64,000 nucleotides of DNA from Roseimaritima sediminicola (GTDB taxonomy: Bacteria; Planctomycetota; Planctomycetia; Pirellulales; Pirellulaceae). The position numbers were made by a program, and so were the translations under genes. Location: the NCBI RefSeq assembly GCF_009618275.1, contig NZ_WIAD01000004.1, positions 62,001 to 126,000 on the forward strand, in the 5' to 3' direction. Positions 34,009-42,894 of this stretch are shown piece by piece. Numbering within the stretch: the first letter of the stretch is position 1; the number at the start of each line of letters is the position of its first letter. The notes under the pieces are model-generated. The model saw nothing but the letters and a program-made list of their open reading frames with translations. It made no database searches and was not told the DNA's origin.

Positions 34009-36516
34009 ATGCGAAAACATCTTCGAGCGATCCTGGCAGCGACCTCGGTCACGGTGCCCGCCGCCGCCCTGGCGCAGGGTCCCGGCTATGGTCACACCGC
34101 GGCCGCCCATGCATCGGTGAGTCAGCCTTCGGTGAACCAGGCTCTAGGCCCGGCAGGCTCGGCAACCGCGGCGGCCCAGGCGCCGGCGGGCATCTACCTG
34201 AACATGAGCCAGTTCGAGATCCCGTTCAGCGTGGCGGCGACCGGATCCCAGCCCCAGGAAGTCCACCTGTACCTATCGCGCGACGCCGGGGCTCACTGGG
34301 AACTGGCCGCTCGGCAACCGGCCACCAGCCGCAACTTTCCGTTCTCCGCACCGGCCGACGGGGATTACTGGTTCGCCACCCGCACGATCGACAGCTCCGG
34401 CGTGGCCCATCCCGCCGGTCCGGTCCAGCCGCAGTTGCGCGTGACCGTCGACACGGTCAACCCCGATCTGGAGGCCCGCGTCGATGCCGATGCGGGCGGC
34501 CAGGTGATTGTGGATTATCGCATCCGCGACCTGGCTCCGATGGCCGAAAGCCTGCGGATCGAATACATGTCCGACGCGGTGCGTCAGTGGATTCCGGTGG
34601 AATCCGCCTCGCAGCCCATCTTTCGCCAACAGGACGGTTCGGCCGAGGGTCGCATCGTGTGGGCTCCCCAAGCGGACTGGCGACACGTCTATGTCCGCTT
34701 GATCGTTCGCGACCGCGCGGGCAACCAGACGGTGCTGTCGCGACAGGTCGAAAAACCACGCATGGCCACTCAGAAGCCACCGACCCAGCTGGCCAGTTCG
34801 CCGCTGCTGCCGCCGCCCCCACCGCCCAACGACGCCCCGCCGATGTACGCCAATCCGGCGGCCCTCGAAGCGATGGCGGCTCACCGCACGGCTTCCGGAC
34901 CGCTGACCGGCCGCCCGCCCCAGAGCGACCTGCTCAGCCAGCCCTTCAATCCGGTGGCCGCCAGCCCTGCCGCTCGGCCCGCCCCCGGTGATCGTCAGGC
35001 CGCCGGCGGAGTCGCTGGCGGAACCCCGGCCCCGACCTTTGCCGGCCACGCGCTGGCCGCTGGCGGAACCCCGGCAGGCCAACAGCCGACGCCGCCGCAA
35101 ACCGCCCCCGCTCGGACGGAGAATCGCTCGCAGCCGACCATGGCAGACCGGCGTCCCGCCCCCACCCCGGCTGCGCCCGGCGCCAATCCAGCTGACGCCC
35201 CCGCTTCGGCGTACGTCGCCGATGCCACGCCCCGCACTCCGATGCGAGGCCTGGATCGCGGGTTCGGCGAGGACTTTCAACTGACGCCGGCGACCGGTGC
35301 CCGAGCGGACGCTGCGGAGTCCCCGGCCGGGCCAGCCGCTGCGAAGCCCCAGCTCCAACCACGCCCCGCCGACGCTTCTGCTCGCCCCGCCGACGCTTCT
35401 GCTCGCGCCGATGACGTTTCTGCTCGCGCCGATGACGCCGTTCGCCGCCCCGAGGACGCACTGCGCCCGATCCCGTTGGACGAGTCCAGCGTGAACGACT
35501 CGGCCGCCCGCCCGGGAACCACAGCGAACCGCTCGGCAACCACAGCGGGCCGCTCGGGAACCTCCAGCCGAACCGTGTCGCGTCCGGCGAAATCGGTTTC
35601 CTCGGTCGAACAACTGCCGGCCCCGGCCGCGGTACCCGACACGCTGGCCACCACGACGACGGCCGGTTCGAACGAGGCGCTCGAACAGAACCTACGGATC
35701 GAGCAGAACCTACGGATCGAGCAGAACGGGGCCGGCGAACAGAACCGGCGAGTTGATTCGGCTCGCGATTCCGCTTCAAATTCCGCCGCTCGGCCGCGGC
35801 TGGACAGTTCCTACCGGGTCTCGATGCAGCAGTTGGCCGCGACGGGCGCGGCCGTGCGGCAGAGCGACTCGCGGACCTTCAGCTTGGAGTACGAGCTGGA
35901 AGCGGTCGGCCGCCAGGGCGTCGACAAGGTGGAGCTGTGGGCGACCAAGGACGGCGGCCAAAGCTGGGACTACTGGGACGTCGACCCCGACGGCCAGAGC
36001 CCCTTCGACATCATTACCGCTGGCGATGGCGTTTACGGCTTCCGCATCGTCGTGGTCGCCGAGAACGGTCTGGCCAGTCCCCGGCCCAAAGCCGGCGAGA
36101 ACGCCGACATTTATGTCTTGATCGACACCACCGAACCGCAGGTCCGGATCACCGGGGCTCGCTACGGCGAAAACGACGACACGGGCAAACTGTTGATTCA
36201 GTACGAATGCGAAGACCCGCACGACAACCTCGCCAGCCGGCCGATCACGCTGAAATTCGCCGAGCGTCCCGAGGGCCCTTGGACGACGATCGCCACGGGG
36301 CTGAGCAACGACGGCTTCTATGCCTGGCCCGCCGACCCTCAGTTGCCGTCCAAGATCTACCTGCGGATCGAGGCCAGCGACCGAGCGGACAACATCGGCC
36401 GTTACACCCTGGACCGTCCGATCGCCGTGGAAGGCCTGGCGCCGCGAGCCCGCATCCGCGCCTTCCAGCCCGTGCGAGACGAGACCGCCGCCGCCCCCCG
36501 AGGCCGGTTCAAGTGA
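34009..36516 (+). CDS. Large secreted beta-sandwich protein with Pro/Ala-rich middle
   Basis: About 835 residues. The ATG at 34009 begins a clean signal peptide ('MRKHLRAILAATSVTVPAAALAQ'-type); an upstream frame is open but lacks it. Residues about 55-250 hold two Ig/FN3-like domains ('YLSRDAGAHWELAARQP', 'VRLIVRDRAGN'). The middle (about 270-590) is Pro/Ala/Arg-rich with short repeats such as 'ADASARPADASARADD'. The C-terminal 230 residues hold two more beta-sandwich domains ('VELWATKDGGQSWDYWDVDP', 'YLRIEASDRADNIGRYTLD'). Probably a surface or periplasmic binding protein; no enzyme motif seen. The function is not known. Confidence 0.7.
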   Translation: MRKHLRAILAATSVTVPAAALAQGPGYGHTAAAHASVSQPSVNQALGPAGSATAAAQAPAGIYLNMSQFEIPFSVAATGSQPQEVHLYLSRDAGAHWELAARQPATSRNFPFSAPADGDYWFATRTIDSSGVAHPAGPVQPQLRVTVDTVNPDLEARVDADAGGQVIVDYRIRDLAPMAESLRIEYMSDAVRQWIPVESASQPIFRQQDGSAEGRIVWAPQADWRHVYVRLIVRDRAGNQTVLSRQVEKPRMATQKPPTQLASSPLLPPPPPPNDAPPMYANPAALEAMAAHRTASGPLTGRPPQSDLLSQPFNPVAASPAARPAPGDRQAAGGVAGGTPAPTFAGHALAAGGTPAGQQPTPPQTAPARTENRSQPTMADRRPAPTPAAPGANPADAPASAYVADATPRTPMRGLDRGFGEDFQLTPATGARADAAESPAGPAAAKPQLQPRPADASARPADASARADDVSARADDAVRRPEDALRPIPLDESSVNDSAARPGTTANRSATTAGRSGTSSRTVSRPAKSVSSVEQLPAPAAVPDTLATTTTAGSNEALEQNLRIEQNLRIEQNGAGEQNRRVDSARDSASNSAARPRLDSSYRVSMQQLAATGAAVRQSDSRTFSLEYELEAVGRQGVDKVELWATKDGGQSWDYWDVDPDGQSPFDIITAGDGVYGFRIVVVAENGLASPRPKAGENADIYVLIDTTEPQVRITGARYGENDDTGKLLIQYECEDPHDNLASRPITLKFAERPEGPWTTIATGLSNDGFYAWPADPQLPSKIYLRIEASDRADNIGRYTLDRPIAVEGLAPRARIRAFQPVRDETAAAPRGRFK

Positions 36517-36664
36517 GCCGTTTGGGCGCTAGCCCACGGTCACCACCATCAGCCGCAGGGCGCTAGCCCACGGTTCCTACGCGCGACACCTCGCGATGAT
36601 CCCGCACCACACGGAACCGTACGCTAGCGCGTTGCGGCTGATACCCACGCCGCCCAAACGGCTC
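36515..36664. repeat. 150-bp imperfect hairpin element, GAGCCGTTTGGGCG ends
   Basis: The outer arms GAGCCGTTTGGGCG and CGCCCAAACGGCTC, plus inner matching segments (ATCAGCCGCA/TGCGGCTGAT, CGGTTCC/GGAACCG, GCGCTAGC/GCTAGCGC), let almost the whole element fold on itself. It starts within the stop codon of the preceding gene. Confidence 0.85.
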
Positions 36665-36736
36665 ATACTTGCTCGTCGTCCCCGATCGGTCATACTCGCA
36701 GGGTCCATTCCTTGCCTTCTTTCCTCGGCGCCTTCG

Positions 36737-37792
36737 ATGCCCCTGCTGCACGCCTTTGATCTTCTCACCGAACCGCCCGAGGAAGCGGCGCTGCCGCCGG
36801 TCGTGCTGCTGATCGGCAACGACAGCACGCTGCGTTCCTGGTGCCGGACCCAGTTGTCGGCCGGTCAGGACGAGAGCGAGGTCGAGGGCGACACGGTCCA
36901 GTGGGGCGATCTGCGCGACGACCTCTCGACCGCTTCGCTGTTCTCCTCCGGGCAACCGCGCATGGTCGTGGTCCGCGGCGGCGACGCTCTGGTCAAACGC
37001 TACCGCACCGAATTGGAAGACTACGTCGCGGCGCCCAGCAAGGCCGGCCGGTTGCTGATGGAGATCGACACGCTGGCCTCCAACACGCGGCTATACAAAG
37101 CGGCCAGCAAACAGGGCTGGCTGGTGCAGTGCAAGCCGCCCACGATCCAGTCGGGTCGCTCGACGCGCCCGGACCACGGCCGGATACGCTCCTTCCTGCA
37201 AAAATACATCGCGCCGCGACATCGCTGCCGGATCACCTCCACCGCCACCGATCGCCTGCTGGACCTGGTCGGTGACGACATCGGCATGCTGGATACGGAG
37301 CTGGCCAAGTTGGCGGTCAACCTGCCGGTCGACGGCGAGATCACCGATGGCCTGGTCGACGACGTTGTGGCCGGTTGGCAGGGCAAGACGATGTGGGAGA
37401 TCATCGACGCGGCGGCTTCGGGCAACGCGGCCGTGGCCCTCGAGCACGTCGATCGTTTGATGGGCAGCGGCCAACGGCCGATCGCTCTGCTGCCACAGCT
37501 CGCCTGGTCCCTGCGGCGGCTGGGCATGACGACCGCCGCGGTCGACGCGGCCGAACAACGGGGCCGAAGGATCGGCTTGTCCGACGCCCTGCGCACCGCC
37601 GGCTTTCGCGGTCGACCGCAAGACCTGAAACAGGCCGAACAGCAACTGAAGCAGCTCGGCCGCGAGCGAGCTCGCCAGATCCTGCCGTGGTTGCTGGCCG
37701 CCGACCTGAAACTCAAAGGCAGCCACAGCAGCGAAGGCCGCGACCGCTGGGTCCTCGAAGAACTCTTCCTCCGTCTAGCCCGCACCCGCTGA
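36737..37792 (+). CDS. holA: DNA polymerase III delta subunit HolA
   Basis: 351 residues, normal for delta. N-terminal 'VVLLIGNDSTLRSW' (the family's G.e.fl pattern), 'ASLFSSGQPRMVVVRGGD', 'LLMEIDTLASNTRLYKAASKQGWLVQC' and the C-terminal 'LMGSGQRPIALLPQLAWSLRRL' helix follow the HolA profile. Delta opens the beta clamp within the clamp-loader complex. The ATG at 36737 is chosen; upstream in-frame codons fall in the hairpin element. No other replication gene is adjacent. Confidence 0.88.
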   Translation: MPLLHAFDLLTEPPEEAALPPVVLLIGNDSTLRSWCRTQLSAGQDESEVEGDTVQWGDLRDDLSTASLFSSGQPRMVVVRGGDALVKRYRTELEDYVAAPSKAGRLLMEIDTLASNTRLYKAASKQGWLVQCKPPTIQSGRSTRPDHGRIRSFLQKYIAPRHRCRITSTATDRLLDLVGDDIGMLDTELAKLAVNLPVDGEITDGLVDDVVAGWQGKTMWEIIDAAASGNAAVALEHVDRLMGSGQRPIALLPQLAWSLRRLGMTTAAVDAAEQRGRRIGLSDALRTAGFRGRPQDLKQAEQQLKQLGRERARQILPWLLAADLKLKGSHSSEGRDRWVLEELFLRLARTR

Positions 37793-37929
37793 CCGCCCAG
37801 TGGCATAGGCTTCCAGCCTGTGAAAAGTAGCACGGCTGTCTCAGCCGTGAACCAACACACGTCTCGGCTGGGACAGCCGAGCTACTCTGTGGCATAGGCT
37901 TCCAGCCTGTGAAAACCAAACAGACTCCC
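37793..37929. repeat. Composite short-repeat spacer
   Basis: A GGCATAGGCTTCCAGCCTG copy (37799-37825), a hairpin pair of the GCACGGCTGTCTCAGCCGTG and CTCGGCTGGGACAGCCGAG types (37825-37884), then a second GGCATAGGC copy (37888-37915) whose end supplies a spurious GTG in frame with the next gene. Confidence 0.85.
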
Positions 37930-38958
37930 ATGACCACCCTGATCAACGCCTACGGCACCCTGCTTGCCCCCACCCCGGTCGACTTTCCCTGCGACGCCCT
38001 GCACCACCGCGACCGCAGTGCTGCCGAACTATCCGAACACCTCAACCAATTCATGGGCTACGTCTCCGCCGGTGGCCAGCGCGAGATGACCGCGTCGCTG
38101 TACGCGGTGCTGCGGCATCTGCAGCGAGTCCAACACCAGTGGTCCTTTGAGGTCGATGCCGATCAGCGCGAAGCGGTCAGCCGGTGGGCGTGGCGAGCTA
38201 ACGCGGTGCTGTTCTACCCCGATGGTTCGATCCGCGATCCGGACCATCACGTGTTGGTCGATCCCGAGACGGGGCTGCCCGCCGACGCGGCGCAGCTGCC
38301 GTTTCCCCCGGAGGCCCGGCAGCGAAAGGCGCAGAGCGAGCTGCTGCTGCGAAACCGCTTGATCGACACGCCTCCTGCCCTGCCCCCGGTGGTGGCCGAG
38401 AGCGAAGTGCGACTGCGAACGGCCGAAGAGGTGGCACAGCGGGCGATGGCCCTGTTCATCGTGGCCGTCCGCGCCGAGTCGCTGGCTTCGGGTCAACCGA
38501 TCCCGGTGGAGAACCTGCAAGCTCGTTCGCCGCTGGCCTTCGCGGCGCTGAGCCCGCAGGAGAACCAATTCCTGGCCACGGACGAGCCGGACCAGCAGAG
38601 TGTGATGCAGGCGGCGTGGCGTTACGAAGCCCTGTTCTCGTTGCAATGGGCGCTGGGCCTGCACGCCGAACTGCCGTTTCCCGATACCATCTGTGAAGTG
38701 CCCGTGGTGGCGGAGACGATGCTGCCGCGGATCAATGAAGCGTTCGCCGCCGGTGCGCAGCTGCGCGAGACATCGGAGATCCTGGACGCCCTGGACCTGC
38801 ACCAGCGGCTGCTGTGGGCGGCGCGGCAGGCGCATCAAAACCAGCAAGATCCGCCGGCGGCCATCGACGGCGGCGTGATCAGCGAACGGCAACACGCCCT
38901 GAACTGGCTGGTACGATTCGAAGACGCCCCCTGGGACGACGTCGACATCCCCTCGTAA
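37930..38958 (+). CDS. DUF4272 domain-containing protein
   Basis: 342 residues. The central segment 'QRKAQSELLLRNRLIDTPPALPPVVAESEVRLRTAEEVAQRAMALFIVAVRAE' region and the tail 'VISERQHALNWLVRFEDAPWDDVDIPS'-type end are characteristic of DUF4272. The function of the family is unknown. The N-terminal 120 residues ('MGYVSAGGQREMTASLYAVLRHLQRVQHQWSFEVD') are a separate mixed region. No signal peptide, so cytoplasmic. The ATG at 37930 is preferred to a GTG inside the upstream repeat. Confidence 0.85.
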   Translation: MTTLINAYGTLLAPTPVDFPCDALHHRDRSAAELSEHLNQFMGYVSAGGQREMTASLYAVLRHLQRVQHQWSFEVDADQREAVSRWAWRANAVLFYPDGSIRDPDHHVLVDPETGLPADAAQLPFPPEARQRKAQSELLLRNRLIDTPPALPPVVAESEVRLRTAEEVAQRAMALFIVAVRAESLASGQPIPVENLQARSPLAFAALSPQENQFLATDEPDQQSVMQAAWRYEALFSLQWALGLHAELPFPDTICEVPVVAETMLPRINEAFAAGAQLRETSEILDALDLHQRLLWAARQAHQNQQDPPAAIDGGVISERQHALNWLVRFEDAPWDDVDIPS

Positions 38959-38959
38959 G

Positions 38960-39690
38960 CTCCGCCCCCGTCGCAAAGCAACGGCAGTCGGTTCCCAGTT
39001 GCGAAGCAACGGCAGTCGGTTCCCAGTTGCGAAGCAACGGCAGTCGATAGCTTGGTGACGTCAGTCCCAGGTCACAGGCCCAACGCGCCCCCAGAGTTGC
39101 GAAGCAACGGCAGTCGGTTCCCAGTTGCGAAGCAACGGCAGTCGGTTCCCAGTTGCGAAGCAACGACAATCGATAGCCTGGTGACGTCAGTCCCAGGCCA
39201 CAGGCCCAACGCGCCCCCAGAGTCGCGAAGCAACGGCAGGTGGCCAGAGCGACGTCAGTCCGCCAACCACCTGCCGTCGCTTCGCGACTCCGGAACGCGC
39301 GGTGGTGGGACTGCCACCTCGGACTCACGTCCGAGGCTATCCCCTGCCATCGCTTCGCGATTTGTGCCGCCTGCCGTCGCTTCGCGACTCCGGAACGCGC
39401 GGTGGTGGGACTGCCACCTCGGACTCACGTCCGAGGCTATCCCCTGCCATCGCTTCGCGATTCGTGCCGCCTGCCGTCGCTTCGCGACTCCGGAACGCGC
39501 GGTGGTGGGACTGCCACCTCGGACTCACGTCCGAGGCTATCCCCTGCCATCGCTTCGCGATTCGTGCCACCTGCCGTCGCTTCGCGACTCCGGAACGCGC
39601 GGTGGTGGGACTGTCACCTCGGACTCACGTCCGAGGCTATCTCCTACCATCGCTTCGCGATTCGTGCCACCTGCCGTCGCTTCGCGACTC
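38960..39690. repeat. Left REP-like block: GCGAAGC hairpin units (28/70 bp), then four 100-bp tandem repeats
   Basis: The first part (to about 39235) contains units built on the hairpin GTTGCGAAGCAAC followed by GGCAG, spaced alternately by 28 and 70 bp (a 98-bp composite). From about 39270 the hairpin is in the opposite orientation (GTCGCTTCGCGAC) and the sequence repeats with an exact 100-bp period four times (CGGAACGCGC at 39291, 39391, 39491 and 39591). The block stops nine bases short of the transposase stop codon. No gene lies within. Confidence 0.93.
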
Positions 39691-39698
39691 CGGGCTGT

Positions 39699-40163
39699 TC
39701 AGCCGACAATCTCCTCTTCGAAGACATACTTTCGGTCGAAGGGAATCTGGTGTTTGGCCAATATCGCAAGGTACTCGTCCTCGAATCGCTGGGTTCGATG
39801 ATGAGCTTCTTGATCTTGAATGTAATCCTTCACGGCCTCGGCCCTGGACTGGCTCACCGAGAACGCTCCATAACCTCGTTGCCATTGAAATCTCCCGGGC
39901 AGGCACGTCAGGTCAGTGATCCAACGCGAGGAGTTAGCTTTGACCATCTGGATGGTCTTAGATATCGCGAAGGAGGGATTCGTGCGAACAAACAAATGCA
40001 CATGATCCTCGATCCCTCCAGCCTTCAGCAGCGACGCCTTGTGTGACTTCAGCGTCCCACCCATGTAGGCGTACATGTCCTCCCGCCAAGCAAGCTTCAA
40101 CCATGGTCGACGATGCTTGGTCGAAAAAACAACATGCAACAAAATGCCATGGTGCGTTGACAT
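39699..40163 (-). CDS. tnpA: IS200/RAYT-type Y1 transposase
   Basis: 154 residues of the Y1 HUH transposase family. The HUH motif is His54-Val-His56 in 'GIEDHVHLFVRT' and the catalytic tyrosine is Tyr114 in 'AEAVKDYIQDQEAHH'. Intact length for IS200/IS605 TnpA, a little short for REP-associated tyrosine transposases. These enzymes nick and join single-stranded DNA at small hairpins. Its 3' end abuts REP-like repeats carrying a compact GAA-loop hairpin, and a second block begins about 75 bp past its start. No TnpB is present. It may be a domesticated enzyme acting on the flanking arrays or an IS200 copy inserted in them. Confidence 0.92.
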   Translation of the reverse strand: MSTHHGILLHVVFSTKHRRPWLKLAWREDMYAYMGGTLKSHKASLLKAGGIEDHVHLFVRTNPSFAISKTIQMVKANSSRWITDLTCLPGRFQWQRGYGAFSVSQSRAEAVKDYIQDQEAHHRTQRFEDEYLAILAKHQIPFDRKYVFEEEIVG

Positions 40164-40236
40164 AACGGATCTGCCCCCATTTCACGAAGTCCGATGAGAT
40201 GTCCTAAGACCATCCACGCATTCTAAACGCGATACA

Positions 40237-41175
40237 CGCAGGTTCCCAGTTGCGAAGCAACGGCAGTCGATAGCCTGGTGACGTCAGTCCCAGGTCACAG
40301 GCCCAACGCGCCCCCAGAGTCGCGAAGCGACGGCAGTCGGTTCCAAGTTGCGAAGCAACGACAGTCGATAGCCTGGTGACGTCAGTCCCAGGTCACAGGC
40401 CCAACGCGCCCCCAGAGTCGCGAAGCGACGGCAGTCGGTTCCCAGTTGCGAAGCAACGACAATCGATAGCCTGGTGACGTCAGTCCCAGGTCACAGGCCC
40501 AACGCGCCCCCAGAGTCGCGAAGCGACGGCAGGTGGTTCCCAGTTGCGAAGCAACGACAATCGATAGCCTGGTGACGTCAGTCCCAGGTCACAGGCCCAA
40601 CGCGCCCCCAGAGTTGCGAAGCAACGGCAGTCGGTTCCCAGTTGCGAAGCAACGGCAGTCGATAGCCTGGTGACGTCAGTCCCAGGTCACAGGCCCAACG
40701 CACCCTCAGAGTCGCGAAGCGACGGCAGTCGGTTCCCAGGTGCGAAGCAACGACAATCGATAGCCTGGTGACGTCAGTCCCAGGTCACAGGCCCAACGCG
40801 CCCCCAGAGTTGCGAAGCAACGGCAGTCGGTTCCCAGTTGCGAAGCAACGACAATCGATAGCCTGGTGACGTCAGTCCCAGGTCACAGGCCCAACGCGCC
40901 CCCAGAGTCGCGAAGCGACGGCAGGTGGCCAGAGCGACGTCAGTCCGCCAACCACCTGCCATCGCTTCGCGACTCCGGAACGCGCGGTGGTGGGACTGGC
41001 CACCTCGGACTTGCGTCCGAGGCTATCCCCTGCCATCGCTTCGCGATTCGTGCCGCCTGCCGTCGCTTCGCGACTCCGGAACGCGCGGTGGTGGGGACTG
41101 GCCACCTCGGACTTGCGTCCGAGGCTATCTCCTACCATCGCTTCGCGATTCGTGCCGCCTGCCGTCGCTACTCTG
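40237..41175. repeat. Right REP-like block: 98-bp tandem units, then inverted 101-bp units
   Basis: The hairpin GTCGCGAAGCGAC recurs at 40319, 40417 and 40515, with diverged copies at 40613, 40711, 40809 and 40907, an exact 98-bp period, with a second hairpin 28 bp into each unit. After about 40960 the orientation flips and two units of about 101 bp match the 100-bp units of the left block. The last hairpin is truncated at 41170. The order (plus units, then inverted units) is the same as in the left block. Confidence 0.93.
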
Positions 41176-41205
41176 GCGAGTTCAGCTACGACCGCGAAGA
41201 CCACG

Positions 41206-42720
41206 TTAGTAGGCTTTGGCGAAGACGCCGCGGTGGGCCGCCGGTTTGCCGGTGAAGAAGCACTTGCCCGGATCGTCGTTGCTCTCCTGCGGGATGCAGC
41301 GGATCGTCACTTTTAATTCCTTCAGCAGCGGCTGCAGATCCTGCTCGTCGGCAAAGTAACAGTGGGCGAAGCCGCCGTGCAGCTCGGGGTTGTCGGCGTT
41401 CTTAGGCGTGAAGTAGGCGCGGAAGTCCGCTTCGTTGTCGATTTCGCAACTGTTCTCTTCGCGCAGCTTCAGGGCGCGTTCGAACAGGCCGCGTTGCATC
41501 TCGCACAGCATATTGGCGATCGATCCGACCAGCTCACCGCGGTCCATGCCCTGGCTCTTGCCGGTATCGCGGCGGGTCACGAAGGCGGCGTTCTTTTCCA
41601 GATCCTTGGGGCCGACTTCGATGCGAATCGGCACGCCGCGTTTGACGTGGTACCACTTCTTTTCCCCGCCGCGCATGTCGCGGTCGTCGACCTCCACGCG
41701 CAAGCGTTCGCCGGCCATCGTCTGTTCGGATAATTCTTTACGCAGCGAGTCGACGTACTCGAGGACCTGGGTGCGCTGCGCGTCGTCGCGGTAGATCGGC
41801 AGGATGACGACCTGGGCGGGCGCCAGCCGCGGCGGCAGGACCAGTCCGTCGTCGTCGCCGTGCGTCATGATCAATGCGCCGACCAAGCGCGTCGACACAC
41901 CCCAGCTGGTCGTCCAGGCGTGCTGCAGATTCCCGTCGCGATCCTGGTACTGGATCTCCTGGGCCCGAGAAAAGTTCTGGCCCATGAAGTGGCTGGTGCC
42001 GGCCTGCAGGGCTTTGCGATCCTGCATCATGGCTTCGATGGAAAGCGTTTCCACGGCGCCGGGGAAGCGTTCTTCGGGGGTCTTGATTCCGCGGATCACG
42101 GGCATCGCCATCCAGCGCTCGGCAAACTCGGCGTAGACGTCGACCATCCGCTGGGTCTCCTCCCACGCTTCCTCTCGGCTCGCGTGGACCGTGTGGCCCT
42201 CCTGCCAGAGGAACTCCGCGGTCCGCAGGAACATCCGCGTCCGCATCTCCCAGCGCACGACGTTGGCCCACTGGTTGATTTTGATCGGCAGATCCCTCCA
42301 GCTCTGGACCCATTTGGCGAAGCTGGCGCCGATGATGGTTTCGCTGGTGGGCCGCACGACGAGCGGTTCCTCGAGCGGTCCGGCCGGCCGCAGCCCGCCG
42401 GCTGGATCCGGTTCCAAGCGGTGATGGGTGACGACCGCGCATTCCTTGGCGAACCCCTCGACGTGCTCGGCCTCTTTCTCCAAAAAGCTCATCGGGATGA
42501 ACAGCGGAAAATAGGCGTTCTGGTGACCGGTCTCCTTGAACTTGTCATCGAGCGCACGCTGCATGCGTTCCCACAGGGCGTAGCCCCAGGGTTTGATCAC
42601 CATGCACCCACGCACCGGAGACGCTTCGGCCAGATCCGCAGCCTTGATCACCTGCTGGTACCACTCCGGGTAGTCTTCGCTGCGAATCGGAGAGATCGCG
42701 GTCTTGGGTGCCTTAGCCAT
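41206..42720 (-). CDS. proS: Prolyl-tRNA synthetase, archaeal/eukaryotic type
   Basis: 504 residues from the ATG at 42720; the frame extends further upstream without support. Class II motif 2 is in 'VVRWEMRTRMFLRTAEFLWQEGHTVHA' and motif 3 near 'SWGVSTRLVGALIMTHGDDDGLVLPP'. 'VRPTSETI' and the C-terminal extension ending Ala-Tyr are typical of the short archaeal-type ProRS, which lacks the large editing insertion of most bacterial enzymes. It charges tRNA-Pro. It is separated from the left repeat block only by about 30 bp and is otherwise monocistronic. Confidence 0.96.
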   Translation of the reverse strand: MAKAPKTAISPIRSEDYPEWYQQVIKAADLAEASPVRGCMVIKPWGYALWERMQRALDDKFKETGHQNAYFPLFIPMSFLEKEAEHVEGFAKECAVVTHHRLEPDPAGGLRPAGPLEEPLVVRPTSETIIGASFAKWVQSWRDLPIKINQWANVVRWEMRTRMFLRTAEFLWQEGHTVHASREEAWEETQRMVDVYAEFAERWMAMPVIRGIKTPEERFPGAVETLSIEAMMQDRKALQAGTSHFMGQNFSRAQEIQYQDRDGNLQHAWTTSWGVSTRLVGALIMTHGDDDGLVLPPRLAPAQVVILPIYRDDAQRTQVLEYVDSLRKELSEQTMAGERLRVEVDDRDMRGGEKKWYHVKRGVPIRIEVGPKDLEKNAAFVTRRDTGKSQGMDRGELVGSIANMLCEMQRGLFERALKLREENSCEIDNEADFRAYFTPKNADNPELHGGFAHCYFADEQDLQPLLKELKVTIRCIPQESNDDPGKCFFTGKPAAHRGVFAKAY

Positions 42721-42894
42721 ACCAGTGTTCCAGCACGTGGGTTTCGAGAAAGAGGTTCTTGTTTTGCCGGGGCATTGTATCGCCCCCAAGCCGATCCGTT
42801 TAGACGCTTACAATCGGTTTGCCTTTTCCTTCTGTTGTGCGAAAATAGACCCGGTTTCCCGCTTCATTCGCGTTTGAAAAAGAAGAGTCATTTG

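Noticed and set aside
38960-41180. CRISPR-like regular repeat array
   Set aside because: Repeats have regular 98-100-bp periods, but the sequence between hairpins is itself repeated rather than unique spacer, the hairpin changes orientation, and no cas gene is nearby.
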